A DNA stretch of 64,000 nt from Diadophis punctatus similis. Taxonomy: Eukaryota > Chordata > Lepidosauria > Squamata > Dipsadidae. Below the pieces are notes generated by a model. The model worked only from the letters and a program-made list of their open reading frames with translations, was not told the DNA's origin and ran no database searches. The translations under genes were made by a program, and so were the position numbers. The stretch spans positions 222,503,434 through 222,567,433 of the forward strand of contig JALIGW010000001.1 of assembly GCA_023053685.1 (NCBI GenBank). The letters run 5' to 3'. This document shows, piece after piece, positions 35,436-47,100 of the stretch. How positions within the stretch are numbered: the stretch's first letter is position 1; each line of letters starts with the position of its first letter.

Positions 35436-35724
35436 TTTGTATTCTTTCCATTCCTGGAGGCTCTGGGTGGCTAATAATCTCAACATAAAATAACATCTTC
35501 CTCCAAACCTTACATTTATATTTTTAAAAAGACTAAAACAGGCAATAAAATTGTCCTAAGCCAGTGAATTTTGTCTCCACTCATAATATAGCCTCTTCCT
35601 GTACAAGACAGAACAGATAGGACTTCACAATTTTTCTAAAGCCCAGGAAGAAACTGATTAAATCTCTTCTGGTAAGGAGTTCCCAAAAGTGGGGCAACCT
35701 TTGAAATTGCCCACTTCCAGGGCA

Positions 35725-35812
35725 TTGATTATGTTACCTAGTTTGGTAATGAGATATCTGCAAGAAAACAACCATGTTCAGAGAGGACCAAGGACCTAAC
35801 TTCTGTAATGCT
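35725..35812. repeat. half copy of palindromic element
   Basis: The sequence gttacctagtttggtaatgagatatctgcaagaaaacaacc followed by agagaggaccaaggacc matches the right arm of the element at 21101-21349. The left arm is absent. Confidence 0.65.
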
Positions 35813-36103
35813 TAAGCACTAGTTGCTTAATGTTAACAGGTTATACGTATTCAATGTGGTTGGTTATTTTAAAAGGAAGGCAGAGAAGGAGAGAACTATT
35901 CCTGATATATCCTTACTACCTAAACATCTATGCTAGCATTCATATAGATGGGTAATTCACACTCCACGTTCCACATAACAGATCTATGGAGCCCAGTTTG
36001 AGAGTGGCTTTCCAAATGGTCTCCCCTCTCACCTTGATTCAGTTGACTGAATGCTGGGAGGTGAATTACTGTGGGGAAACTTTTTTCTTAAAATATTAAA
36101 TAT

Positions 36104-36452
36104 AGATTCAGTGGCTCAGTGGCTAAGACGCTGAGTTTGTCGATCGAAAGGTCAGCAGTTCAGCTGTTCGAATCCCTAGTGCCGCATAATGGGATGAGCT
36201 CCCATTACTTGTCCTAGCTTCTGCCAACCTAGCAGTTCGAAAGGATGTAAAAAATGCAAATAAAAAAATAGGGACCACCTTGGTGGGAAGGTAACAGCGT
36301 TCCATGCGCCTTCGGCATTGAGTCATGCCAGCCACATGACCATGGAGACATCTTCGGACAGCGCTGGCTCTTCGGCTTAGAAACAGAGATGAGCACCGCC
36401 CCCTAGAGTCAGGAACTACTAGCATATATGTGCAAGGGAAACCTTTACCTTC
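36104..36452 (+). mobile_element. Sauria-type SINE
   Basis: A tRNA-like head carries a box A (tggctcagtggctaag) near 36112 and a box B (gttcgaatccc) near 36167. The body is typical of squamate SINEs (gagtcatgccagccacatgacc, gctggctcttcggcttag). It ends with a Bov-B-like tail (aaacctttaccttc). The tail implies mobilisation by Bov-B LINE enzymes, as known for this SINE family. Confidence 0.88.
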
Positions 36453-36929
36453 ATAGTTTCATTCCGATTAGTCAAAACTGGAAAACCGATTGGAGTTGGA
36501 GAAAAGGAAATTCAGAATACTTCTGGTTGCAAGTTCAGCTTCTGTTGAGAAATCTCCCAGTGATGCAATTGAGTAATTCTTATGGGAACACTGTTTTATG
36601 CAATAGTTATTTAATATATGCAGCTGTACTGATAATATGAGAAAGTTGATTAGAGAACTGATATCGATATCAGAGATGGCAATAAGTTATTCACCTTCAT
36701 GTTCATGTGATGTATAAAGATAGCCAAACATGATTACGTTGTAAATGAGTTACTTAATATATAGTAGCAAGTAAAAACCTGTTTTTACATACAGAGATCG
36801 TATAATTCCAGGAAGAAATTGGACTTTGGGAATTTCCTTCAAAGCTTTCTATAGGAAACAAAACTGAAGAAAGTTTAACTCCTTTTCATTAAAAATGCTT
36901 CAAAAAAACAAAGTGATTATATATGTATA

Positions 36930-36975
<46 letters not shown>

Positions 36976-37084
36976 AATATATAAAATATATTGTGTGACA
37001 ATACAACAGCCCAGCTCTCGTTTCTGTTAAAATATTTTGCTTCTCTACAACAGAGCTATGTATTATTGCAAGAAAATAGTCATG
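36453..37084. repeat. no gene; (TG)n microsatellite at 36934-36974
   Basis: A run of about 20 TG units lies at 36934-36974, preceded by atatgtatatgtatg. The rest of the interval shows no exon or transposon end. Confidence 0.8.
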
Positions 37085-38334
37085 CAAACCTAGAAGCAAA
37101 CAAAGTAATAACCAAAAGCCAACATGGGTTTGTCAAATACAGATCATGCCAGACTAATCTTATTGCATTCTTTGACAAAGTGACAAAATTAGTGGACCAG
37201 AGGAATGCTGTCGATATAATTTACTTGGACTTCAGTAAGGCATTTGATAAAGTAGACCATAACCTACTACTAGATAAAGTAGAAAAATGCGGGTTAGACA
37301 GCAACACTACCAGATGGATTCAAAACTGGCTGACCAACTGCACTCAATGTGTAGTGCTCAATGGAACTGCATCTACATGGAGGGAAGTATGCAGTGGAGT
37401 ACCCCAAGGCACTGTTTTAGGCCCAGTACTCTTCAACATCTTCATCAATGACTTGGACGAGGGGATAGATGGGGAACTCATCAAAGTTGCAGATGACACC
37501 AAACTGGCAGGAATAGCCAACTTCCAGAAGATAGGCTCAAGATACAGAAGGATCTTGACAGACTTGAATATTGGGCACTATCTAACAAAATGAAATTCAA
37601 TGGTGAAAAAGTAAGGTTTTACATTTGGGCAAGAAAAACAAAATGCACAAGTATAGTATATGTGGTACCTTGCTCAATAGTAGTAACTGTGAGAGGGACC
37701 TTGGAGTCCTAGTGGACAACCATTTAAATATGAGCCAGCAGTGTGCAGCAGCTGCCAAAAAAACCCAACACAGTTCTAGGCTGCATTAACAGAGGGATAG
37801 AATCAAGATCACGTGAAGTGTTAATACCACTTTATAATGTCTTGGTAAGGCCACACTTGGAATACTGCATTCAGTTTTGGTCACCACGATGCAAAAAGGA
37901 TGTTGAGACTCTAGAACAGGGGTGGCCAAACTATGGTTCTTTGAGGACCTGTGGACTTCAGTTTATCTGGGAGTTGAAGTCCACAGGTCCTCAAAGAACC
38001 ATAGTTTGGCCACCCCTGCTCTAGAAAGAGTGCAGAGAAGAGCAACAAAGATTATTAGGGGACTGGAGGCTAAAACATATGAAGAACGGTTGCAGGAACT
38101 GGGTATGTCTAGTTTAATGAAAAGAAGGACCAGGGGAAACATGATAGCAGTGTTCCAATATCTCAGGGGTTGCCACAAAGAAGAGGGAGTCAAACTATTC
38201 TCCAAAGCACCTGGGGGTAGAACAAGAAGCAATGGGTGGAAACTAATCAAGGAGAGAAGCAACTTAGAACTAAGGAGCAATTTCCTAACAGAACAATTAA
38301 TCAGTGAAACAGCTTGCCTCCAGAAGTTGTGAAT
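37085..38334 (+). mobile_element. CR1 LINE fragment (RT domain)
   Basis: The forward frame encodes KSQHGFVKYRSCQTNL, YLDFSKAFDKVDHNLLLDK, SGVPQGTVLGPVLFNIFIND and ADDTKLAGIA (the catalytic box reads VADD instead of FADD), then frames shift near 37530. The C-terminal part (RRTRGNMIAVFQYLRGC) follows after the hAT insertion at 37917-38018. It ends abruptly near 38334 without the CR1 3' terminus. It is the same subfamily as 15105-20412, on the opposite strand. Confidence 0.9.
37917..38018. mobile_element. palindromic hAT mini-element
   Basis: Starts CAGGGGTGGCCAAACTATGG and ends with its inverse, forming an almost perfect 102-bp palindrome. It has a perfect 8-bp duplication ctctagaa (37909-37916 and 38019-38026) and lies inside the CR1 at 37085-38334. 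Confidence 0.93.
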
Positions 38335-38744
38335 GTTGTTGTGAATTTTCTTGGCAACAGCATGGGAGTGATTTTGAATTGCCTTCTCTGGAAATATTTG
38401 TTTCAACTCCGTGATGTAACCTACAGATATTACCTCATGATGCCTTCCCCCAGCCTCCAAGTATTCACTTAGTCTGATCTTGCTTAATTTTGAAACCAAA
38501 TGTGATGCATAAACAGCAGTTGCACTATATTTTATATTTATTATCTTTCTCTCATACCCAATATATATTCTATTTTCTATTAATATCTTTACACACACTC
38601 CGATACACCATTATATGGGTGGTATACAGTAAGTCTCCTCCAATCTCAGGTCCTCTGCTGGAAGCCTGAGAGTTTGAAGGTTCTATGCAGGATCTTAGCT
38701 GTTCCTAGCACTGCACTCTTCTGGACAGAGAGCTCTGATGTTAT
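38335..38744. other. no gene or repeat recognised
   Basis: No coding exon or transposon end was recognised. Confidence 0.35.
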
Positions 38745-38752
38745 TCCTAGGA

Positions 38753-38955
38753 CAGTGACGGCTAACCTTTTCGGCACCGAATGCAGAAACTGAAGCATGC
38801 ATGAGCACCGGAGCACCAGAACCAGGAAGAAAACAACTGGCCGGTGCGCATGTGCACGACGGAACCTAGAAGAGCAGCTGGCAATGCCGCGCATGCCCAC
38901 AGAGAGGGCTCTGAGTGCCACCTCTGGAACGCGTGCCATAGGTTCACCATCATAG
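38753..38955. mobile_element. hAT non-autonomous element
   Basis: Starts CAGTGACGGCTAACC and ends GGTTCACCATCATAG. It has a perfect 8-bp duplication tcctagga (38745-38752 and 38956-38963). A sister copy is at 42639-42798. Confidence 0.9.
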
Positions 38956-38959
38956 TCCT

Positions 38960-40440
38960 AGGATCTTTCAGAGCCACTCTCCCAGCTTAGGAGTCATAAC
39001 TCCCAGTGCTCCTAATATTACTGAGACTACTTTGACCTTTATTTTTCACATCCTCTCCAGTTCCTCCTTCCTGTCCTAGTACTTCTCCAGTTTCTTACAC
39101 CTTCTTTCGGATGTTGTTGTCACTTAGCACTGCTACAGTACATCTATCATCACTGGTATCTTCTGGTGTTTGTCTACTACCATGGTGTCTGGTTGATTGG
39201 CCAGTACCTGTTTGTCAGTCTGGAAGTCCCACAGTATCTTAGTCCTGTTATTCTCCACAATCTTCTGTGGAATCTCCCATCTGGGCTTGGAAGAATCTAG
39301 CTTCATACACTGTACAGATATTTCTGTACACAATGCCAGCTACTTGGTTGCACCATTGAAGGTATGCTGTCCTTGCATACATTTTGCACCCTGTCACTAT
39401 GTGTTAGATCAGGGTTGTCAAACTGGTGGCCCATGGGCCAGATGCATCACATGTAGGCCACGCCCACCCCAGCTCTGAGAAGGAGAAAAACGTTGTAATA
39501 TGTCATGTAACGGCAATGTGATGCCCCGAGTTTGACACCTGTGCGTTGGATTGTTTCTCGGCCTCTTTGCATAGTCTGCACCTGCAGACTGGGTCCTGTG
39601 TAATGTGGTACATTTATGCTTCTATGGATTTGGAGCATAGCGCCTATTAATTCATCCCTTTCCAGCCACTGGTAGGATTTCCCAATGTCTGCCACCTCAA
39701 CTCTCTATCAATGGAATATCTCATGCAGGGTCTTCTCTTGCATGGCATTCCTTTGTTTGATCTTCCTCCCACATCTGTTGCTGCTTCAGACATTCTTTCA
39801 GAAGCTCATCTTTGGGTACCATCTTACTGATTTACATCAGGATGCTCTCGGTTTCATCCAGGACAATGGTTTTATCACTTACCAGACCTCGCTCACCCTT
39901 TTTCCAAGTGGTATAGTTTCTATGTTGTTGGACTTTGGATGGAAACCTCCACACATTGTGGGGAATTTCCAGGTCTTCACATCAGCAGCTTCCATGCCCT
40001 GCTTTGCTCAGCTCATTATGCTGACAGGATATCTGATGACAGACAGGGCATATGTGTTGATGGTGTGGATCTTGCTCTTTCCTTTGAGCTGCCTCTTCAA
40101 CTTTCTTGAGTTGATTTTCAGTTTTTTCTTCCATAGACCCCTTGAATTCCCAAGGAAGGTCTTTAGTGTCCTGTTGACCTTGTATAACCCCAGGTATTCA
40201 CAGATAACATGTGTGAAGCATTGAGTTGTAAACTGGTGGCTATGATGTCTCATAGGACATCTGTGTTGTGAGTAGGCAGGTTATTGATCAATAGTTAGAT
40301 GGTACCTTTCCCGTATGGGGTCTTTCATGATCAGAACTGTCCTTTATTTCTGTTAGCCAGTCTTGGTCAGAACCTATGGCTAGAAGCTGATTAATCTGTG
40401 CTGCTCAGCATTCATGCTCTCCTGTTAGTTTCTTTAACCA
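38960..40440 (-). pseudogene. decayed R4/Dong-like LINE, C-terminal region
   Basis: The minus-strand stretch at 39333-39133 contains LANQPDTMVVDKHQKIPVMIDV, a PD-...-D pattern like the restriction-like endonuclease at the C-terminus of R4/R2-group LINEs. Downstream pieces read NNIRKK and VSVILGALGVMTPKLGEWL. Upstream pieces near 40253-40100 read YNSMLHTCYL and VIQGQQDTKDLPWEF. Stops and frame changes are frequent. It is interrupted by the hAT element at 39409-39542. The clade is my best guess from motif order. Confidence 0.5.
39409..39542. mobile_element. hAT non-autonomous element
   Basis: Starts TCAGGGTTGTCAAACT and ends GAGTTTGACACCTGT. Flanks gtgttaga (39401-39408) and gcgttgga (39543-39550) agree at 6 of 8. 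The start at 62365 is of the same type. Confidence 0.75.
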
Positions 40441-40750
40441 CTAGGTGTGAATCATATCTGGACCAGGTGGTGTCCAGCTCTTCATATTCTAGACTTCTTG
40501 TTGTACATCTGCTACTGTGATGTGATGGTTTCTGTTCTGGGATTTTGCTGTGGTTTGCTCTTGGGTCCTGCTGCCACGTTGCGCTGGTGTTATGTGTCTT
40601 CTCTTTCTCCCATATGTTCTTCCAGTATTGTTCAGTTTTTGCTACTGGCAGCTTTCACATTACTGTGTTGTTACATTGTAGTTGGGAGTACATCTTGGAT
40701 GGTTCTTTGTGGAATAGGTCATTTACCTCATTTTGGCCTCTGCTTCTCTA

Positions 40751-40751
<1 letters not shown>

Positions 40752-40806
<55 letters not shown>
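40752..40806. repeat. (CTGT)n microsatellite
   Basis: About 13 tandem ctgt units, decaying into ctccgtctgtccatccatc. Confidence 0.95.
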
Positions 40807-40809
<3 letters not shown>

Positions 40810-40988
40810 CGTCTGTCCATCCATCAATGAAGAATATTTGTGCTGTTGATTGGGAAGATAGCACAAGATTCTTTTTCAAGATTATTTATTTATGTATTCA
40901 TCAAATGTACATGGCTATCCATCTCATGAAAAACTGACTGGGTGGCATACAACAACACTATAAAACAATCAATAGATATAAACTATTA

Positions 40989-40994
40989 TTTATT
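40989..40994 (-). terminator. candidate polyadenylation signal of the desaturase gene
   Basis: AATAAA on the minus strand, 79 bp after the stop codon at 41073. A second AATAAA lies at 40885-40890. Which one is used cannot be told. Confidence 0.45.
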
Positions 40995-41072
40995 TTAAAA
41001 TCACAAGGACTAAGAGAGAACAGCAGGTGTTAAAAACAATGGAGCCATCCCAATTCCTCACTGGTGTTGATT

Positions 41073-41124
41073 TTATTCCTCATAATAAGCATCGTGCCAG
41101 ACCTTTCCTGATTTCTTCATGGAG
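41073..41124 (-). CDS. desaturase exon 12 (last)
   Basis: Encodes [16 protein letters not shown] then TAA, matching the SLKKSGK.W.DAY end of FADS proteins. The acceptor is CTCTGCAG. An alternative open stretch at 41159-41200 also follows an AG but lacks this conserved end. Confidence 0.9.
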
Positions 41125-44100
41125 CTGCAGAGGAAAAAAGAACAGGGGAACACATTAATCAAAAGCACATTTTCACAGCAATGAGTTCTTTCAGGCTACT
41201 GTCCACTTGAGATATTCTCTTGCCCCACTGATCCTCACTTGATGACATGCCTGCAAATGGCCTTTTTCCTGTTGGCTCAGACTTACCGCAATATATCCGC
41301 AAAAGCAGTGAGCAAGGGCTTGCACTCATACTTAATGTTATGCTTGGCACACAAGGATTTCACCAGGGGAGCCACTTTGTAATAATTATGACAAGGCATG
41401 GTTGGAAAAAGACTGTGGAAAGAGAGAAAAAATATCAAGGAATTTTCTGTAATTTGGATCCTGCTGTCATTACTGCCTTTCCCATCTCAATGTCTACAGT
41501 CTACTGTCGACCTCTCCTCGTTTCTAAGAGGTCTGTAAGGGGTGTGCATGAGCGCACCAGCGTGCCTACCGTCCCTGTCCTACTGTCCTATTGTCCTTTT
41601 TTATCGTTACTTTTTACTTATGTTTATACAAATTACTACTATACATGTTTGACAAATAAATAAATAAATAAAAATAAATAAATGTCGGAGAGTTTTCTAT
41701 TCAGTACTGCATACAGGCAGGTTGATATAGAAGGGGATAACATTTCACCTGTCTGGTTCCCAAAGAGTTTTGGGTAGGGATGAACAAGCTGAGATCCTTC
41801 TGATTATTGCTGAACCATGATCCTTCCTAACGAGTCCTTTTGTATTAGGGTACTAAGAGCTGTAGTTCAGCAATATTGTGGAGGTGCTCATAGGTTTTGT
41901 ACTCTTAATTAAGAATTTTAAAGGTAAAAGCCAGCATTTGACTTGGACCAGAAATGAATTATAATTATGAACCATTTGATCTGCTATATAACTAGAAATA
42001 AGATATGAAAAGCCTAAGCTCTAGACATCAGTTTCACTGCTGCATTTTGTATGAAATGCTGTTTCTAGGCATTTTTACAGCATAGATCCCAAAGTCCAGT
42101 CTGAAATAGCCAAAGCATGTATAACTGGGACAAGATCTGCTTTCTTTAGAACCAGTCAAAACTCCTGGCAATAGCCGTCATTTGGATTAAAACTTGGACC
42201 ATAATATGCAGGTGGTGCTTAGTGGTGACAAAAGCTGTACAAAAGCTGCACTATATACTGTAAAACCTTTGCATATAGCTTGTACTTACTGATGTTCAAT
42301 CTGGAAATTCAAGTGCCCAGTGAACCAGTCATTGAATAGAGATTCATCCACGTTACATGTTGCTGAGAGCTAAGGGGGAAATAAAAAGCATGTAGAGTTC
42401 CAATGACTTCCTTCATGTTTCTTCCTAGTTTCTATCAACAGTACAAATAATTCTATCAATTTACAGTATTGTAGACCATCATTCATTTCCAAATGTTTGT
42501 TACATTTATAGTATGGTCACTGCCCAGAAGGACATTAGAAATATTTCTGAATCCAGGCCAACTACTGAACTGGTGCTATGTGCATGGAATGAAATCCAAT
42601 AATATATATGTGTGGGGAGAAATTTGCACAGACTAGGACAGTGACAGCTAACCTTTTAAGTACCAAGTGCTGAAACTGGAGCGCATGGGCACGCCGGAGC
42701 ACCGGAATCCAGAAGAGCAGCTGGCAACACCATGCATGCCCACAGAGAGGGCTCTTCGTGCCACCTCTGGCACGTGTGCTATAGGTTCGCCATCACGGGA
42801 CTAGGATATTGGTGACGTTTCAGATTCAGTGGCTTATTCTGCTTAACAGGCTAGCTTCTTTTCAGGAGAATCTCTTTTGGAGTGAATCAACCAACCTGTG
42901 AATCTAAAGTTGGATTCCCTGAGTCATCCTTATTGAACTATTTCTTTGGAAGTAGACATGGAAATATTATGTAATTACTTCTGTGAAAGTTAGAACATTA
43001 GTTTAGGATCAAGAAGAGTAGCATCCAAATCTTAATTGAGCCATTAGCAAACAGATTTAGAGCACTTATTTTTCTCCTATTTTCAAAAGAAGGTATCCTA
43101 TTATTATACTCTATTATTGTGTTTTAATTAAATAAAACAGAAAACAATTTTTTAAAGGTTTAATTGGTTAGAAAAAATAGTTTTTAAAAAATTGTTACAT
43201 TTTCTTGAATCCAGTCCTTAATATCCAGAGTTTTTCCAGTCTTTCAATACCATTTATTTGGTCCAATATATTTTCTCCTAATAATTCCTCAAAAATTGTT
43301 TCATAGCTATATTTTATATAATTCATAATCCATGTAATTCCTTAAAAAGCAGCTTGCATGATTTTGGAATATGTTCAAGATAACATTTAATATAAAACAT
43401 TTATTCATAAATCTACTTTTATGGGCTTTAATTTTATTCCAAACAGAAATAAAAACTGGATATAACCAAATCATATGAATTAATGTACCCTCCGATTTAA
43501 AAAAAAATAAAAATAATAAACATGCATTAGCAGTTAACCATTTCCCATCTCCAGGAGTTATATCATGCTACTATAAAAATAAAACAAAAGAGAATCTAGA
43601 ACAGGAAAACTGTGTATGAATAAACCAATATTTAGAGCTACCTTAAAAACTGGCTGTAAGTCCCATAAAGAAAAGGGTGTTGTCTTCTTCTGAACGCCCC
43701 TTCTCGTAGGGTGGAGCTAGCCTCCAAGATTGGGAATGACACATATCGCAGCCAATTAGGACTGAGTCTGACAACATATAAAAGCTGCCCTTCCAAGATA
43801 CACCCCCTCTTGAGATGAAGGACGAGGTCTTAGATGGATGGAGATAATATAATTGTATTTTTCTTCTCCCCCCCCTTTTTTTTGGTTGTTGCAAGAATTG
43901 GAATTTTTAATTAAAATTATTAAGTTATAAATCATCATAATTAGATTTTAAAATTTGTTTTAAAGGAAGGATTTTTCTTTGTTTTAGGTTTTTGTTTTTC
44001 TCTCTCTCCTCTAGGTCTTTTATTATTATTACTATTACTATTACTATTACTATTACTATTACTATTACTATTATTATTATTAATATCACCTTTAAGGATA

Positions 44101-47100
44101 TTTTTTCTTATGAGTTAACAAGTTGTTGCATTATAATATTAAGTTGTCATGATGAAATTTAAAAGTTTTATTATTTAATATTTAGATACGTAATATTTTT
44201 TTTAGTTTTATTTAATTTTGAGATGATTATTACTATATATTACTTTTAAGGGTATTTTTTTGAGTTAATAAGTTGTTGTATAATAATATTATGTTGTTAC
44301 GATGAAATTTAAAGGTATTATTATTTAATATTTAGATATTAGTTATGTAATACTTTCTCGGTTTTAGTTAATTTTGAGATTATTATTATTATTAATGCTT
44401 TTTAAAGATTTAGAATTATTAATATTTCTCATAGGTTTAGAAAGTTGATTGAAAGGAGGAGGGAGAAATTGTTTTCCTTCCTTTGTATAATTCAGATTAT
44501 TATTATTATTAATATCTTTTTTTTAAAGAATTATATTGGAAATAATATAAAATATAGAAATTTAACGATGTAATCTATCAACGTATAATTTGGAGTTGAG
44601 GGGTTTCAGGTTTTTTGTTTTGTTTTGTTTAATTACTGATATTATGCCCTGTATTCTCTCTGGGAAGTCCGGGGGGGGGGAGGGGGGAGGGATGGGGGTG
44701 GGGGAGGGGGAGGGGGAGGGCGAGAAAAATTAAAAAATGTTTGTACTCTGTACTAATAAAACTTTTTCAATTAAAAAACAGTAGAAGGAGAAAAAAAACT
44801 GGCAATAAGCCCCATAAAGAAAATATATAATACAAGTGAAATATATACTGTACATGGGTAACATAAGGATGTACCAACAGTAATGATATAATAAAGGCTG
44901 GCACTAGCTTACATTTGGAGGACATATAAGATGATATACAACTAGCCATAGTTCATTTGTATTTATGATTTACTGTTTAAAAAAGAGAAAATCTGTCTTG
45001 TCTCTCATCACATTTTCATTCTCTCTTTATGATAGGTCAGGTTATCTATGGAGAAATCATCTGTTATTATTGTCACAACAAATATATGCTGTTTCTCGTT
45101 AACTTACATCACTGTGATCAGGTTTCAGGTATCACCTTTAAATTACCTAATTCTGGCCAGAGGCCTGTTCATATAATCTATTCATTTAAACTCATCCCTT
45201 AATTATATTGTCTAAAGTTCCAGGGGTCTCCAACCTTGGCAACTTTAAGACTTGTGGACTTCAACTCCCAGAATTCCTCAGCCGGCAAAGGAATTCTGAG
45301 AGTCGAAGTCCACAAGTCTTAAAGTTGCCAAGGTTGGAGACCCCTGGTCTAAACCACAGTTTGAAATTGTAGTATTACAGCCATAGAATGTATCCAACAC
45401 AATCTCCAGTCCCATAATATCCGGTGCAGAGCTCTAAAGGAAAAGGGCATCACATGCTTTAAAAAAATGGATCATTGGGTAGTTGGTTTTTTCACATGTA
45501 CACTTTCTGGGGAGATTGCTGTAACTACCATCAGGAGAATTAGGTTTCCTCCAATATGTTCTTCTCTACAATATAGAGAAAATGGCAGTGTTTCCTACAT
45601 CACCATCAATGTTTGACTACTCCTATCTGTTAGGCTTATGGATCTATGTTCTCATTCTGTGGATCAATGCATCTTACAAAGTTAATTTTTTATGCCATTG
45701 AAAATCTGGTTCATGACTACAAAAAGAACAATTATGTGAATTGTGGCAACTTGGAATTGTAAAGTGTCCTTTTTGATGGAGGACAAATAGCATTGGTGCT
45801 ATTCCTGCCTTGCCAAGTTGTCATGAAGAAGCAAGGGAGATTAATATTGTACTACGTTGTTTATCATCTCATCATCTACTGTGGACAATGAATTCATTGT
45901 TGGTCCCCCTAGATTTTCTCCATGAGATGAGAAAGGACATCACTGTGCAACTGTGGTTTTCCCAGAAACTGCAATATGGGAGTGAGTTCTAGCTGCCAGC
46001 ATAGACATTCCATTTGTATTACCTGCTCTTTATAAGAACATGTTTCCATGTAAATAAGGGCATGAAACATTTAAGAAAACAGCAGCATAATCTGGTCATG
46101 TGTTTCAGAACTAAGGACCCAACATCTGTCAATAAGATTATCCAAAGAAAGAAAATTTCCCCTTTAAATAGAAACTATCTCACCTGGGCAGAGAACCAAT
46201 CTAAATTCTGATCATAGTCAATATTCATTGGAATGTGGTTCATCTGTGAGACCCAGATAAACCATGCAGCTTCTAAGTACCTGTGTAGACATACAAACAA
46301 TAACAATAGTGATTCAAACAAATGCTTTAAATGGTTCACTCACTAGTAAAACTACTTTGCTTTTCTCAGCGCAAAACACAACATGACAATTACTATTGCC
46401 ACATCATTGCACTGACTATACAGAAACATAATTTTTATAGGTAAAATCAGGGAGTTAAAGCTATGGTATTTTGTAACAATCTTGTACAATCTATCACACT
46501 TTAAGCCCTCATACCTAGTTAGAAGTTTCAGGTATTCTAAAACTCACATTCTTCAGAGTTCTCAATTAAGCAAGTAGTACTATTAGTTACACAAGTGATG
46601 AGCTGCCCACATTTGGATTACTTATTAGGCAAGAAAGGTGGATAAAAGTGCTTAAGTTCAGCTTAGTTTCTAAAAGAAGGGGGAAAGTGCTTAAGATTTG
46701 TCTGTATTTGCCTCCACAGCTCCTTTTCCATAACCACTTCCCATCTTCTCAATTCTCAATATACTTTAAAACCAGCCTGATTTCTCCACTGTGTCCTCAC
46801 TATCAATTGATCAAAACACTTTTAGCTCAATGTTAATTATATATTTGTGAATTTGGGTTTCACACACATCACCCTGAGCCAATTGTTGCTCAGTTTGAAC
46901 TGGCCAACAGCTACACCAAGAATCCCAGCCACTGAACAGAATAGTGACATTCTTCTGGATTGAATATCACTACATGCATTGTCTCCAGAGCTTTTAATGG
47001 CATACAAATTGCAAACAGCTCCTTCCTTTAACAAAAAATCCCAAAGAGGTTTCTAGTCCTCTCCCCTCACCCACAACATGCACCATTTAGGCATTTTTCA

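Noticed and set aside
36123..36425. Minus-strand frame of 100 codons
   Set aside because: It is entirely inside the Sauria-type SINE.
40752..40806. Regular spacing resembling a repeat array
   Set aside because: It is a plain CTGT microsatellite with no unique spacers, so not a CRISPR array.
41159..41206. Alternative last exon of the desaturase ([12 protein letters not shown] end)
   Set aside because: It follows an AG and is in phase, but the exon at 41073-41124 encodes the conserved [13 protein letters not shown] ending.
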